A stretch of 64,000 nucleotides of DNA, taken from contig JAHLJT010000631.1 of assembly GCA_031308135.1 (NCBI GenBank), positions 211,094,731-211,158,730 on the forward strand. Reading direction: 5' to 3'. Below the pieces are notes generated by a model. It saw only the letters and a list, made by a program, of their open reading frames with translations, was not told the origin of the DNA and made no database searches. The position numbers and the translations under genes are program-made. This document shows positions 22,380 through 34,367 of the stretch, piece by piece. Numbering within the stretch: position 1 is the stretch's first letter; each line of letters begins with the position of its first letter. The stretch comes from Acheta domesticus (Eukaryota > Arthropoda > Insecta > Orthoptera > Gryllidae).

Positions 22380-23500
22380 TGAAACTGTATTCTCCCGCGA
22401 GCACCAATTAGGATCAGTGAACCTAAAATACGTAGTTTTGCATTGTTCACATTAAAATATACCCTTTGTCACACTTTTTATACAATAAATACTACCCCAT
22501 AAATACACTACAATGTTGTGAAGTTAAAAGTTTCTTCCTCTTTACTTATAGAATTGTCTTAGGAAAAGTCGAAATAAACTAAACGAGTAAAGAGGATAGT
22601 TTCCTCACCATTTCAAGGGTTCACTATTTGCACAGATCTTACTGATACTGGACAATCACTTCTTTCTCCACTCTTCGGGTTGACACATGGTAGGTACAAT
22701 CACAACTTATTGACAAATTCAAAATACAAATAATGTATTTCTGAATTGTTAAAGATATTCAGTATTTTCAATTTTAACACGTTCACCGAATTACATGAAG
22801 TTTTTGTGTTCATCGAAAACATTTTCTGTAAAAACTATTGTCAAATCCTCTTTAGGGAGGCGAATCATCGAATAATTAAACAAGTGCTCTAAGCATTTAA
22901 AAAATATATTAACGTCAAATAATTCGAACGAAAAATAATGAAACAACGAAACGAAAACGTAACGAAAAATAATTCTTTAAAAAAATGAGATGAAGATTTA
23001 CTGATCCCGAGAAAAGCTTTCTGTCAGCAATTTTTGTGGTGCGGTATATGAAGCTCGAAGTTGTTAGAAGATATTTCGTAGTAGTATTGAATTCTATTCT
23101 CAGAATCATCATGGAAGTTAACTCGCACATTTCCGAGGAGCATCAACATGCCATGTTTATTCTTGCCAGCAGATAAGCTTAGCGGAACCCACTAGCGGAA
23201 TAAGAATTCAAAAAAGTTAATGCTTAAGCCATCTCATTGTATTCTTTCTTATACAAATAACACTTCGCTTTCCACTTCGCGATTCTTGGCTTCGTGTTTG
23301 TCCAGATTCGCCCTTTCTGAGAAAAAGATATTACATCTTATAAATTTGGACGAGAGCCATGTCAACGATCCTAAGAATTAAAGGTAATTATTATGGCGTG
23401 TTGCCATTGTTCTCACTAATCAATTGCGATTAAGTGCTTATATTCGTTTTTGTTTCTGATAGAACATATTTCAATTAGTTATCTGACACTAGTACATTAC
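22380..23500. other. AT-rich sequence, no recognised gene
   Basis: Nothing coding recognised. Confidence 0.35.
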
Positions 23501-23569
23501 ATTGAAGGAAATATAGTATTCTAGAATATTTCTGTATGATTTTTTGTAATGCATATGTTGAAATCAATG

Positions 23570-23787
23570 TAGATTTAATGTGGAGGTTCTCCCGCTTCCC
23601 CTGCTTCTCATCATTCATATCACATATTCATTTTTACTAGTCCATCAAGATTATTCATTCTTTCCATATATGACCATAAAGTTTTGACTCGTACATTAAT
23701 GTACACGTGTACATTACATTTAATGTACGTTCGTGATAATTAGTTTAACTTAATTTACATGAAAGTAACGCGGAATTTTCTAATAGT
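23570..23787 (+). mobile_element. MITE-like element, copy 1
   Basis: Matches 45405-45620: GTAGATTTAATGT, GGTTCTCCCG, TCTCATCATTCA, ACATTAAATGTA-like words and AAAGTAACGCGGAA. It carries the palindrome TGTACACGTGTACA. The right end ends in TTTTCT; the left end is unclear in this copy. Confidence 0.6.
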
Positions 23788-24014
23788 ATAGTCTGTGTGA
23801 ACACCCTTGAGTCGTGGTACCCTCTGTGAGTGCGCCCGGCCGTGCGTCATGAATGCCTCCTGCGTGAGTGCACGTATGCAACCCGGGGCGTCGCTGCGTC
23901 GCACGTGTCACCAGCCCGGGGCCCTTGCTGCACCAGCGGGCGCGTTTCGACACACATAGAATAGGTCCAGATTGGCATTCCTGCCCCTACAGGTGAAGCC
24001 AAACGCGAGAAGCT

Positions 24015-24025
24015 AAGATGGCGGC
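24015..24025 (+). promoter_or_regulatory. AAGATGGCGGC (YY1/Pho-type) motif
   Basis: Exact AAGATGGCGGC in a small GC-rich patch. In animals this word is a YY1 site often overlapping the start codon of housekeeping genes. The ATG here opens only about 20 codons. The same 11-mer occurs at 32436. Confidence 0.35.
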
Positions 24026-24059
24026 GCGCGCAACTATTGAATTCGTTTTGTTGGAAAGC

Positions 24060-24150
24060 AATGCCAATAACGAACCATAATACACGATGAATAACGATGA
24101 AAACGATGAATAATGCTGAAAACGATGAATAACGATGAAAACGAACAATA
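24060..24150. repeat. Short degenerate minisatellite
   Basis: Repeated AACGATGAA(T/A) words, about eight imperfect copies. Confidence 0.7.
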
Positions 24151-24355
24151 ACATACGAAGAACGTAGTCGTCGGCTATGGTATAATTTATTAATAATAAA
24201 GTCGAAATAATAACTCCATGTTTGCAACTGCTCGCGCGTCACCCATACAATTTTCTTCGAATACAGGCGAGTGTGCGAAAGATGCATCTAGCGGAGTCAC
24301 CGGGCTGAGAAGCAACTGCCGCTCTCCTTTGGCGCGCGTGGAGAGGGGAAGGGGC

Positions 24356-24888
24356 GTTGATTGATTAGTGATTCCGGGCGCGTCAACGGCTAAGGTCATT
24401 TTTTCCCGTAAGAGTAGTGTAGGTTTTTATCTAGGGAGGTGGCGGTGATCTTCCCCCCTCTGTGTGGCAATATCCGGCTCCGACCTACCCGTCGGATCGC
24501 GGGTTTTCCCCAACCAGGTATATGCCTGCAGCATGGCGCCGCCCCAGTCGGGACAAGCTCTAAGCTTCTCAAATGTGTGGGAGTGTAGTGCATGTAAGTG
24601 TAAATGTGTGTAAGTAAGGGGTAAAGGTATCAAAAGAAAGGAAATATCGCGCGCGTGGCCCGTCGGTCCTTGGCCCGTTTGTTAGAGTACTGTTCCGGCA
24701 TTCACCTGGTATTGATCGGAGACACCACCGAAAACTATCGATCAGAGCAGCTGGCCGCTGGAATTCTCCTTCAGACAGCGGGTGAATTCGACCTACGAGA
24801 CAAGCAAGATACGAAAATCTTGCAATCGTCGGAAGTAGAACCCCCAGTCAGAGGCACTACAGTGACATCAGTTGATGTTCTGAGCCAC
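24356..24888 (-). mobile_element. SINE2 copy b, nearly full length
   Basis: Minus-strand copy of about 530 bp. The 3' end at left reads GTTGATTGATTAGTGATTCC, followed by the complement of the ACCTTAGC-GTTGACGCG motif. The body contains GGAATTCTCCTTCAGACAGC and the CGCGCGTGGCCCG word. The 5' end at right carries the tRNA-like head (on the minus strand GTGGCTCAGAACATCAACTG, then GTGCCTCTGACTGG). The box B is degraded compared with the copy at 34.4 kb. Confidence 0.85.
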
Positions 24889-25659
24889 GTTTGCCGGGAG
24901 GGGCGTCGTTGACGACTGATGAGAGAGCGGTGCTGTAGGGTTACACAGACGAACAGCTCACGCACCCAGTCGGGGCTTCCCTTGGCGCCCGCCGCACCTC
25001 CGTCCATTGGGCTAGAGATCCTCTTGTTCCCTAACGACTACTATCACTACTTTCGACCATAGTCTTCAGCTCACAGTGAAGCTTGCTTATTGAATCATAT
25101 ATTTTGGTAAAGTGGAAATTAGTTTACACCTCAATTTCCTTGCGTGTAAATAAACTACGAAATTCTTCTCCTTCTTCTATTAAGGTTAACACCTGTTTTT
25201 CTTCATACATCACCTTCAGGATGATTCAGGAGATGTGGAAATCCAAATTTTGATCCATCTTTTCTTCGGTCTACCTGGATCGCGTTTTCCTGTGGATTTT
25301 GAATCGCTCGCAATCTTGATTATTCTTTTGCGTCTGACCTGGTAACGTGCTCATTCCATTCTCTTCTTCTCGTTCTTGTAAATTTTACTATGTCTATTAT
25401 GTCCCATTCGTTTCTTATATATTCATTTTCCAATCTATCCCATTTTGTTACACCCAATATTGATCTTAATGTTCCCATCTCCGATGTTCTAAGTGGAGTC
25501 TTAGTTCTTCTATTATCGGCCTACGAAATTAATTACGTGAAACTTCAATACCCTGCAGGAATCTTGAACCGTTTCAAATTGCTATCTTGTTATTTGCTCT
25601 AATTTACGTAAATATTGTCTCTATAACATTACTATGAGTAAATGAACTTGAGGCTGCAT

Positions 25660-26045
25660 CGTCGTCAATGATTGCCGAGGTGTCCGCTGGAGTTATTTCT
25701 CTCCTCCCGCCACCGGCCGCGCCGCCTCCGCGTCCTTCCCCTTCGCCGCCGCCGCCGCTTCTTGCGCGTCGGTGACACAGCATCTCCGCGGGCGGGACGG
25801 GGCGGGGCGGGGCGGGGCGGGGACGGAGCGAGAGCGGGGGCGGGGGCCGCGGGGCGGGGACGCCGCGGGCTGGACGCTTGGATGCGCTCGGCGTCCCCCT
25901 AACCCGCCATGCCGCCGCGGCCAATGTCTTACTCTAGCTGCTCGCCGCGGCTGCTTTAGCCGTCGGGCCAGGGGCGAGGCAGGGACTGGGACGAGGGTGT
26001 GAGGCGAAATCTCAGACGAGTCGTTGGCTGGATCCGCCCCGAGCC
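25660..26045. promoter_or_regulatory. CpG island with clustered GC boxes
   Basis: 25795-25860 has overlapping GGGGCGGGG boxes at 5-bp steps, then GGGGGCGGGGGCC. Flanks are CpG-dense. This is typical of a TATA-less promoter, but no transcript structure or coding start can be shown. Confidence 0.45.
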
Positions 26046-26059
26046 TTTCTTCTCTCAGG

Positions 26060-28480
26060 TCATAAATGGCATTGGAAATCTATAGAGTTCGCATTACATT
26101 TGCATTACATTAAAGGAGTTAGGAAATGTACACGCTTGCATGTTATGCGAGAATTTTCTTTGTCCTCTATCTTAATTTGTTCATCCTAACGTTTTGTAAC
26201 TTGTTCTAAAATGAAGAAAATGAACTGAGTATAAGTTAATTCCTGTATTTTAGTACTACTCTTTTGTAGGCACGCATGAGGAATGTGTTAGTTTCAGCAA
26301 ACTTTTTTTAGCACGTAATTTATATTATTTTCCTACTAAGTTTAGTGTTTTATATAACACTTAAACGAATACAACAAAAGACTCGAGTTACCACATAAGA
26401 TCGTAGTTGAAATCGAATAACTATTTTCTCAACAAGAAGATATGGCTAAAAAGCCTTTAACATTGCCTTTAACAAAATTACTTTTAACATTGAGATTACT
26501 CGATTTCTATTTCGTTTAAATGTTTTACAAAGCTGCTCTCTTTGGAACGAGTAGTCAGAGATACGTAGTATCTTCAATTCAACCCCGAATTAAAATTACT
26601 TTACGATATTCTGTGCGATTTAATGTCTCTATAAATAAACGCTTAGAAATTTTAGAATTTTTCCTGCACATTGCATGGGACTACATGATGTATCGCACTG
26701 TGCAAAGTATGGGCCCACAAAATATGCAAAATATTCCCTCGGGTTTTGCTAGTAAATTAACAAACGAAGTGTGAATGGAAATAACGAAGTTTGAATGAAA
26801 AAAATGAAGTTTGAATGTAAATTAACAAGAAACGAAGTTTGATAGAGCTGAAAAATACATAGATAAATACATAATTATACTGTGACTACTACAACATCAT
26901 ATTTATTCTAAATGGACTCTGCATGCATATTTTGGAAAACATGAGCCATGAAGTTATATTGTTGGAGGATAAATATTTATTATAATGTAATATAGTTTTT
27001 GAACATATTTTAAAATTAAGCTTGATTTTTAGAATGATTTTTAACCATTGATATACAAAGGGAAATATGCCGCTGTAATTCTGCCAAAGATATTATTATT
27101 TTAATATTTATCTCGAGACTTTAATATTTTAATTGTTGCTGAGATACCTAGTTAGTATTACTTGTTAGGATCCAACGTTTCATTTCTTTGAGTCAACACA
27201 GTTACAACTATGGCTGTATTGCGGATATACGAGTATTTCGGAACCAACTGTTCACTTATTCACTGGTTATAAATGCAACGTAATCGTAAAGATGGTGGTT
27301 ATTAATGTATGTGAACATAATAGTATGTACAGATACAGCATTTACAGATAGCTCATCTGAACGTGTCATTATGGTTATCTTTTCATTGCACGGGCAGGCC
27401 AAGGACTTTTTAAATTATTAATTATCTTTAACTGTCCTATTCCTGCAATCTTTGAATTATGAAACAACTTTGATGTACTCCGTAATTATCGGTTGTTGCA
27501 CGGGTTTCCGGCAAACAGTTTATGATGTAGCTAAAATTCTTTAAACGCTGATGCACCCGGAAGCTTGAGAGCGCATCGTTGAAGACCCGATGAGCCAGCG
27601 GCGCTCAAGGCCTAATGAATCATTTCAGCCATCTGGCTAGCATGGAGACCGCGGATGTTGATGCCAACAAATAAGACAACGAGTGCTATGCACTTGTACG
27701 TAACCTTTGAAGAGTTTTTATAGTTTCATTGAAACATCCAACTGAGACTTGTTTATTTAAAATTCGTTTTTCTCTTTGTATGGCGTTTCGCATTCTTTAG
27801 GGTGGTTGTGAGACTCATCTGGATTGGAGGCGAACTGAAAAATCTAGGTATCCCAGATGTACTCTTATTACATTACTAATTTCCAATTGGCGAAGATATT
27901 AAAAGAAAAGGTCATTCGCTATTAAATATTCGTTATATGAAACTTATGCAACTTTTTTATATCTTAGTATGTAAAGAACTGTGTGGTACTGTATAAATTA
28001 TTGTATAAGTTAAACCTATAAGTTAATTACTGTATAACTAATAAGTTAATTACTGTATAAACCTAAACCAAATTAAATAAACGTTTATTGAAGAAATGCA
28101 GGTAACATTTTAAATCGTAAGCCCTACTAGGTGTCTTAATTTCCTATGCTCAGTCTCTCGAAAAACATTCTGCACAATTTGATTAAAATAGCTCTAGGCG
28201 ATCCAGAGTTTTGCTGTAACAAACATGCATACATCCTGTTTTATATATTACGACTGCCAGCGACAAACGGTGTCCCGAAAGATTACACGGAATTACAAGA
28301 GGCCAGCCGGCATCTCTTGTCGGCTACGCCTTTTAAAGAACCGCTAGCGCTACGGACCCGGACACAATATCTTTTTGCTTCCTCACAAAAAGGTAACGCG
28401 CGATACTTTTCCACTTCCTTACTCTATTAATAACTTCTCCATTTCCTCGAGCGAGGGTAATTTTCTGCTTTGTGGATCGT
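26060..28480. other. AT-rich sequence with minor repeats
   Basis: Short tandem words CGAAGTTTGAATG (26764-26845, about four copies) and ATAAGTTAATTACTGTATAA (28019-28062, two copies). 27560-27680 is more GC-balanced and could be conserved non-coding DNA. No gene recognised. Confidence 0.4.
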
Positions 28481-28539
28481 CTTAAATGAACCGCCGCCAC
28501 CCCCGCGCAAAAAGCAGCGTTGTCCTACACACAAGACTC

Positions 28540-28700
28540 TGCTGCTGCGGGAGCGGCGTCGGCCGGCAATTACCAATTGATTCACTCTGCCGCTCCGATC
28601 CCGCGCCGCACCGCGCCGCGCCGCGCGCCCGCGCTCTGCACGGGATCATTACCTCAAGGGCCCCTGACACCTCGCTTCCTGGGCGGACGCACGAGCAAAA
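28540..28700. promoter_or_regulatory. Small CpG-dense patch
   Basis: CGCGCCGCACCGCGCCGCGC-type sequence beside CAATTACCAATTGATTC. Too short to interpret further. Confidence 0.3.
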
Positions 28701-28709
28701 AAAAGTTAA

Positions 28710-29920
28710 ACAATTGGACGTAAAGGATCGATGTCCAGCGAAATACAAGGGTAAATCCGTTAAAGAGACTCATGAGATAGAGACCAATATTAATTCCACT
28801 GGCACGCGTAGGCTAAAGTTACCTCTGTCCCTCCTTCACTTGCCACATCTTAAAAACGGGTATCGATCTAAAAAGTGTCACATACACTTTTTTATTCAAT
28901 TAACGAGAAACAAAGAACAAGTAAAAAGTTCAAAACACATACTTTACACTGAAATATTTACTTGAATAATATTAATTCTGCTGTTACGTATAAATGGGGT
29001 TTTCCAGAGTTTAGATTGGACAAGATCTAGATATCATTTGAAAAGACTGCGCTCGTCTGAGAATTTTGCTCTCTACAGGAAAGCTACGCAAAGCTAATTC
29101 CGCAAATTTTCTGATAGGAGGGTCTCAGAACATCGATTACCACAAACCTAACCTTATCAGATGTTGCAATGTCTTTTTTCAAGGAATCAGGCGGCTCCAA
29201 AGACATGCCGTTTCCGCCGTATTGTAAAACAAATTAAACGGTCGTAGTGAAGCTAAGTTTCAGAATTTTAAACTGATCCCTATTAATAAAATGCTAATAT
29301 ATTATCAAATTATTGTGACATATAGGCGTAAGATGACTGGACAATTAGATGTAGTGAAACATTCTCATTTTACAACCAGAAAACAATGGACTATATGGCC
29401 TTCCGCCGTAGACATATAGGAAGGTGTATCAGGGTAAAGTAGGGACGATACATACACTACCAGGACGACTGGCAACCCTGCATATGGTAGTTTCATCGAA
29501 AAATTGTAATGGTTTTATAACATTTCATTCTGGCATTCTTTGTTTTGGATCATAGAGCCACTCTTTCATTTTTAATATATTTCATTTTCAGATTATTTTC
29601 AGCTCTAACTTATTTATTCACTTCACCGAACGTTTGATAATGTAATATTTTTAGAACCGCTTCCTCTGTCATTTTCTGCTATGTGATCATTTGAAATTTT
29701 GAGACATTTTTAACTGTTTTGATAGCCAGTTCAAAATTATTTTTAATATGAATGATGAAGCAGCTTTGTTTCAAAACAGTAATGAATAATATTTCTTTTT
29801 TGGCTTAGAAACGTTTTGTATCGAGGTTGAGACACGAAGTCACGCTTGTAACGTTACATCATTGTTTGTCAACCATGTTTCGCAGTTTCGTTTACCGAAG
29901 AAAAGTGTGTAGTCGTATCA
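28710..29920. other. AT-rich sequence, no recognised gene
   Basis: Nothing supportable seen. Confidence 0.35.
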
Positions 29921-29929
29921 TGCGGAATA

Positions 29930-30225
29930 TTGTGTGGCCCCGCCGCGCCGGGCTGTTTAGCCCTGACCTCAGACCTGCGGCTCGGCAGTTCGCACGAGGG
30001 CTTCTCGCAGCCGTGTCCGGTGCGCGGCCTTGCTGGCCGCTCTCCATTCTTAACTCCGCGCGGAACAACGCCCGGACGTCAGCGCGGGATGTTCTGGATC
30101 TCGTCTATTTGTAGACCGCCCCGCTGCGCCTATTTGAACATGGCGAATGTGTAGCGTCACAAAGGGCCCAGGCGTGTGTGAGTGCGGCGGGCCGGTCGGA
30201 TGTGGCCGACTGAATGAAGGTAGCT
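29930..30225. promoter_or_regulatory. CpG-dense patch
   Basis: GC-rich stretch (CCCCGCCGCGCCGGGC at the left). The frames open across it show no recognised domain. Could be a promoter CpG island. Confidence 0.3.
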
Positions 30226-30229
30226 CTTG

Positions 30230-31335
30230 TGGTCTTTGGTCGCGTTAAGCAAATGTTTGATTAGAACTGTTTGAAGTGGCTTGGCACTGTCCTTCAGTGG
30301 ACTTCCTCGCGATTTTCACTTGATGAGAAGCACAAAGAAAATGGCAGCCGACATTGAGATGTTATTGCCGTGGTGGGGGAAGGCGGACGAATGTAGTCGC
30401 TGTTCTCGGACGGAGATGTTTGCTTCATACGTCGTACGCTTCGTTGGAATAGACTGACAGCACTCATTCACAACTATGAGAGGACGTCTCTTTCCGATGT
30501 GGCTTATAAATAGTAGTCTAAATGTGCTTTTACCGATTCCGGATCAAAGGAAGCGTCTCCAAGGAACAGGGTCGCGAATAAGAAGCGATAACCTGAGGGG
30601 TGTATGGAAATGTATGGGACGTATGTGTGTTATGCAAACAAAACATGTTTATAAAACTAAAAGATCTCTGTTTGAAATTGAAGTTGTTTCTTTCAAATAT
30701 ACCTGCGACTTGACAGACAGTATTACACGAATATTCCTTTCTAGATGTTGTGCACTGCTACTTAAGTTATTAATAACAATAACTTTGTTTGTAAAGTTGT
30801 TTGCTGAAATACCCATATGTGTAAGTGTATGTGTATGTGATAAATGTCCGTGTTTCTCAATCTGGCTCTGACAAATCTTTGTGAAAAAATGAGATTTCAT
30901 CGTTCATTCGTAATGAATATTGACTACATTAACTTCAATATAGTGTCACTCTTATTCGTTTTCTTTATTGAATATGCTTTGAATACAGTAAAATAGGATG
31001 AAAATCAAATGAGAAATTTTATTCTTGCTGCAAATATTTAGAGTCAAATTGCACTATAGTGTAAGTCATTTAATACGTTTACGAAAATATTTCCAAACAA
31101 TTGTTTTATTCAAAAAAATAAAAGGTCATGAAAGTACTCTCGAGTTTGATGTTATTCTTTTTCATTCATACTGTACATAGATTGGAATTCCTTGCAAGGG
31201 AATGTTATGAGATCTTGCCGCAATAAAAACTTTTTGATCGAATGTGAGTCACAGCGAAACACCAGCAAATTACGAAACTGAATTAGTAGATAAACGAAAA
31301 CCTTTGAGACTAATCATACTTGTGTATTTCGTGTT
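30230..31335. other. AT-rich sequence; one 131-codon ORF not supported
   Basis: A plus-strand ORF at 30476-30871 has no recognised domain and a low-complexity Cys/Val end. I treat it as chance. Confidence 0.35.
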
Positions 31336-31337
31336 AA

Positions 31338-31850
31338 CTTGATTGAATATTTTTTCCGGACACAACTGCTATGGTCCTTAGTTCCGTTAGTGAAAGTCAT
31401 GCCGGGATATGGCGATGTTCCCGCCGAATGGCGAGGTTCGGCGCCAACTTCCAAATTGGTTATGAGGTATTTCCCCTTTCAGGTATCTCCCGCAGCGTGG
31501 AAGCGCCCCAACCGGGTTAAGCTGTAAGCGCCCGTCATATGTGGTAGTATGGTGCACATACGTATTTAAATGTACGTAAGTGAAACTATGGGATAGAACA
31601 AGGAAGATGAAGGAAAGATGGCACGCGATCCCTGACCTTCTTTTAGGGTACTGCTCTGGCATCGCCTAGTATTGATTGGAGAATCCACGAAAAACTAGCC
31701 TGCCGCCAGAATTGTCCTCCAAGTGCGGCAGAATTCGACCCAATTATGTAGTAGTAAGTTTCGAAAAATCGCCACCGTCAAGACTCGAACCCTGAGATCT
31801 TCCGATGAGATTTGCTGCAGATATAGCGGAAATGTTGGCTCTGAGGTAAT
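31338..31850 (-). mobile_element. SINE2 copy c, diverged, with tRNA-like head
   Basis: Minus-strand copy. The 3' end at left (CTTGATTGAATATTTTTTCC, then a diverged CTTAG motif) is degenerate. The 5' head at right reads on the minus strand AGGGTTCGAGTCTTGACGGT, a good box B, with CTCAGAGCC as box A-like sequence upstream. Confidence 0.8.
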
Positions 31851-32138
31851 GAAGCCGGTTTATTTATGAAATAAATAAACAAATTAATTTGGTTGAACAC
31901 CATACTACGGATTGTCCTCAAATACGTCCATTTTGAGGCTTACAAAAAATCCCCACATCCACCTTGTGTTTGGCAGCGGGGCTTTCGCGCGGCGAGCTCC
32001 GAAGCGGGCGGGCGGGCGGGCGGGCGCCGGGGCCGGCCGTTAGGCGCCGGGTCGCTCCCCCGGGCCGCGCTGCACTAACTCAATTGTCGACCCGCGGCGA
32101 AAGTTCGCCAAGTCGCGTCGCCGCAGCTGCAACCTCCA

Positions 32139-32406
32139 GCCGCCCCCGCCGCCCCCGCCGCCCCCGCCGCCCCCGCCGCCCCCGCCGCCCCCGCCGCCCC
32201 CGCCGCCCCCGCCGCCCGCGCCGCCCCGCCGCCCCGCCGCCCCGCCGCCCCCGCCGCCCCCGCCGCCCCCGCCGCCCCCGCCGCCCCCGCCGCCCCCGCC
32301 GCCCCCGCCGCCCCCGCCGCCCCCGCCGCCCCCGCCGCCCCCGCCGCCCCCGCCGCCCCCGCCCGCCCCCGCCGCCCCCGCCGCCCCCGCCGCCCCCGCC
32401 GCCCCC
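32139..32406. repeat. 9-bp GC array, (GCCGCCCCC)n
   Basis: About 29 units, with shorter variant units at 32212-32246 and near 32360. The minus strand reads (GGGGGCGGC)n, which can form many G-quadruplexes. The 9-bp period is a multiple of three, so every frame stays open (Pro-Arg-Arg, Ala-Gly or Gly-rich). The associated ORFs are artefacts unless the array is transcribed. Confidence 0.95.
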
Positions 32407-32435
32407 ACGACCACTGCCCGGCTGACAGTCCCGCC

Positions 32436-32446
32436 AAGATGGCGGC
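32436..32446 (+). promoter_or_regulatory. AAGATGGCGGC (YY1/Pho-type) motif over a start codon
   Basis: GCCAAGATGGCGGCG has A at -3 and G at +4 around the ATG at 32439, a strong Kozak-type context that also matches YY1. It lies 30 bp downstream of the 9-bp array. Confidence 0.4.
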
Positions 32447-32609
32447 GCCGGACCTCCTCAATTTGGAGCCACGCGCTAACAGCAGGCGCTGCGGCGGTGA
32501 AGACGGTCACGGCGACGCCTCGGTCGCCGCGCGGTGGGAAAAGGCCAGAGAAGCTGGCCAAACGCCAACCGCAGATGAATCACCTTACCAGAGAGTTGCA
32601 GGTCGCTGA
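32439..32609 (+). CDS. Candidate first coding exon or small ORF, 56 codons
   Basis: Open from the ATG at 32439 to a TGA at 32607-32609. It begins MAAPDLLNLEPRANSRRCGG and is not low-complexity, unlike every other frame in this island. The strong start context and YY1-type motif support translation. Possible splice donors follow GCGGCG (GTGAAG) and CAG (GTCGCT), so it could be the first exon of a gene extending beyond the island. I do not recognise the protein. The frame is short, so chance cannot be excluded. Confidence 0.25.
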   Translation: MAAPDLLNLEPRANSRRCGGEDGHGDASVAARWEKAREAGQTPTADESPYQRVAGR

Positions 32610-32969
32610 ATCCGAATCCGAATTTACAAAATTTACCAAATGTTTAAAATTGAAAATAACAGCCAATAGTACATCCAAAAAAACATTTAATTACTACAAA
32701 TCTAGAGATCACACTTTCACAAATAGACTTACCCAAAAGTGATAGTATACTCTTTGAACGAAGTTATGCCCCAGAGCGTACGCGCTCCCGTGTAGGCCTC
32801 GATATCTCACATCTGTGACGTGAAATATAGGGATGTTTGAACCGATGGCAAAAATCAGTCACTAAACTAAATTTTTCAAAAGAAATGTCGTTCCATGTGG
32901 AATTTTGCCCTCTTTGAAATAGTACATTACACATGTATGTGAGCAGAAATTCATGTTTTAAACTTTGGC

Positions 32970-33250
32970 CGGGTTGTCGGTCGATTTTCCCACCGTGCGC
33001 CTCGCCGCGCCGCGCCCGGGTCAAGCCCCCGCCGTGAATCGCGCGCTCTGTTCCTTCCGCGCGCCGCGATTGCGTGATGCGGTGCACGAAGTTGGTGACC
33101 ACCGGCTAAGCTCATGCGCACGGCCGAGGGGAGGGGGCGACGCGGCACGTCGTCGGGGTCCGGTCGTTAACACGCGTTTCCGCCCTCTTCCCAGCGGACT
33201 TTTCTCAGAGGCCCGCTTCCTTTTCCTTTACACGCGGATAGTTTCCCATA
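32970..33250. promoter_or_regulatory. CpG-dense patch upstream of SINE2
   Basis: CpG-rich sequence from GGTCGATTTTCCCACC to the CACGCGGATAG region. No coding frame recognised. Confidence 0.3.
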
Positions 33251-33324
33251 GAGCGGAATCACGCGTGGGAATTCAATGTCCTTCTGGGCTCGACGGTTGC
33301 AGGATTTTTGACACCAGCTAGACC

Positions 33325-33768
33325 GCTAGGACGAATGCAGCCGCTGTCTGGAGGAGAATTCTAGCGGCCAGCGGCTCTGATTGGTAGTTTTCCGCGGTTT
33401 CTCTGATCAACGCCAGACGAATGTCGGAACAACCTAAAAAACGGGACACATACTACGCGCGATCTTTCGTTCCTCTTCCTTATCCAATTCTCACCCCTTA
33501 CTTACACATACAATACACTCAAACATGCACTACACTACCACTCACGTCGGGAAACCAGTTTAAAGCTAAGAGCTTGTCCCGGCTGGGACGGTGACTCGCT
33601 GATGGGAGATACCTGTTTGGGGGAAAACCCTGCAAGGCAAAGTGTAGGTCGGCGCTGTATTTTGCCATCCACGGGGGAGATCACCCGCCACTTCCCGCTA
33701 TAAACATGTTCTACACTTACGGGATTAATTACCTTAGCAGTTGACGCGCCCGGAGTCACTGATCCTTC
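33325..33768 (+). mobile_element. SINE2 copy d, 5'-truncated
   Basis: Body starts GGACGAATGCAGCCGCTGTC and runs through GAGAATTCTAGCGGCC, AACGCCAGACGAATGTCGG and ACGCGCGATCTTTC to the 3' motif GGGATTAATTACCTTAGCAG. No tRNA-like head. Confidence 0.85.
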
Positions 33769-34179
33769 TGGTCTCTATTCTTGGAAGGCTGTTTACGATA
33801 TCCCTTATGAGTTTCAATAAAGATCACAAATTGATGAAGGAAACAAGAAAAAATCGAATAAAAATAGGAATTCTTTATTCCCATGAAAATAATTTTAAAT
33901 ATGTAACCTTAATACTTTTGTGGATGACGATAGGACTTTTAACTGTGCGACACAACATAGACGTCGATCAATAAATGAGTTGATCTGATCAAACATCGCC
34001 TGCCAGGAACGTACTTATTGCTATATAACATCCCAGCGCATGTGACCTTAGGGCACAGAATCGTACGTTGCGGGAACATATCTGCGTTGTGGATCTAATC
34101 TGGGGCTTTGACCTTTCTTGTCGAAGCAGAAAATGATGCGGCTTACGGCTTGAAAGCCTTTTCCTTCCTGGAGGGAGGG

Positions 34180-34367
34180 CCTCGGTCTGGCGGTGGCGGC
34201 GGGCGGGGACGCGGGAAGCCGCCGCTAAACCGCCCCACGTGCCGGGCGCGTGTCGGCCGCCGCGTGCGCGTACCGATGCGTGGCGGTGGGAATTCTCGAG
34301 CTCTCTTCCTCGCTCCGGCCGCCGCGGCCGCCCATGCGTCGCGGGCTTCTGCGTCCTCCGCACCCAC
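34180..34367. promoter_or_regulatory. CpG-dense patch upstream of SINE2 copy e
   Basis: CpG-dense with GGCGGTGGCGGCGGGCGG at left. No recognised gene. Confidence 0.3.

Larger units (their letters stand above)
31960..32560. promoter_or_regulatory. CpG island containing a G-rich tandem array and a start context
   Basis: CpG-dense from the (GGGCGGGC)n stretch at about 32008 to the GCGGTGGG at about 32535. It contains the 9-bp array, an AAGATGGCGGC motif and a candidate start codon. The combination resembles a housekeeping-type promoter and first exon. Confidence 0.45.

Noticed and set aside
23847..24287. 146-codon minus-strand ORF
   Set aside because: Includes the translated AACGATGAA minisatellite, with no domain.
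31964..32561. Long Arg/Pro, Gly and Ala/Gly ORFs on both strands
   Set aside because: The 9-bp repeat and CpG-rich flanks keep all frames open. Only the short frame from 32439 has normal composition.
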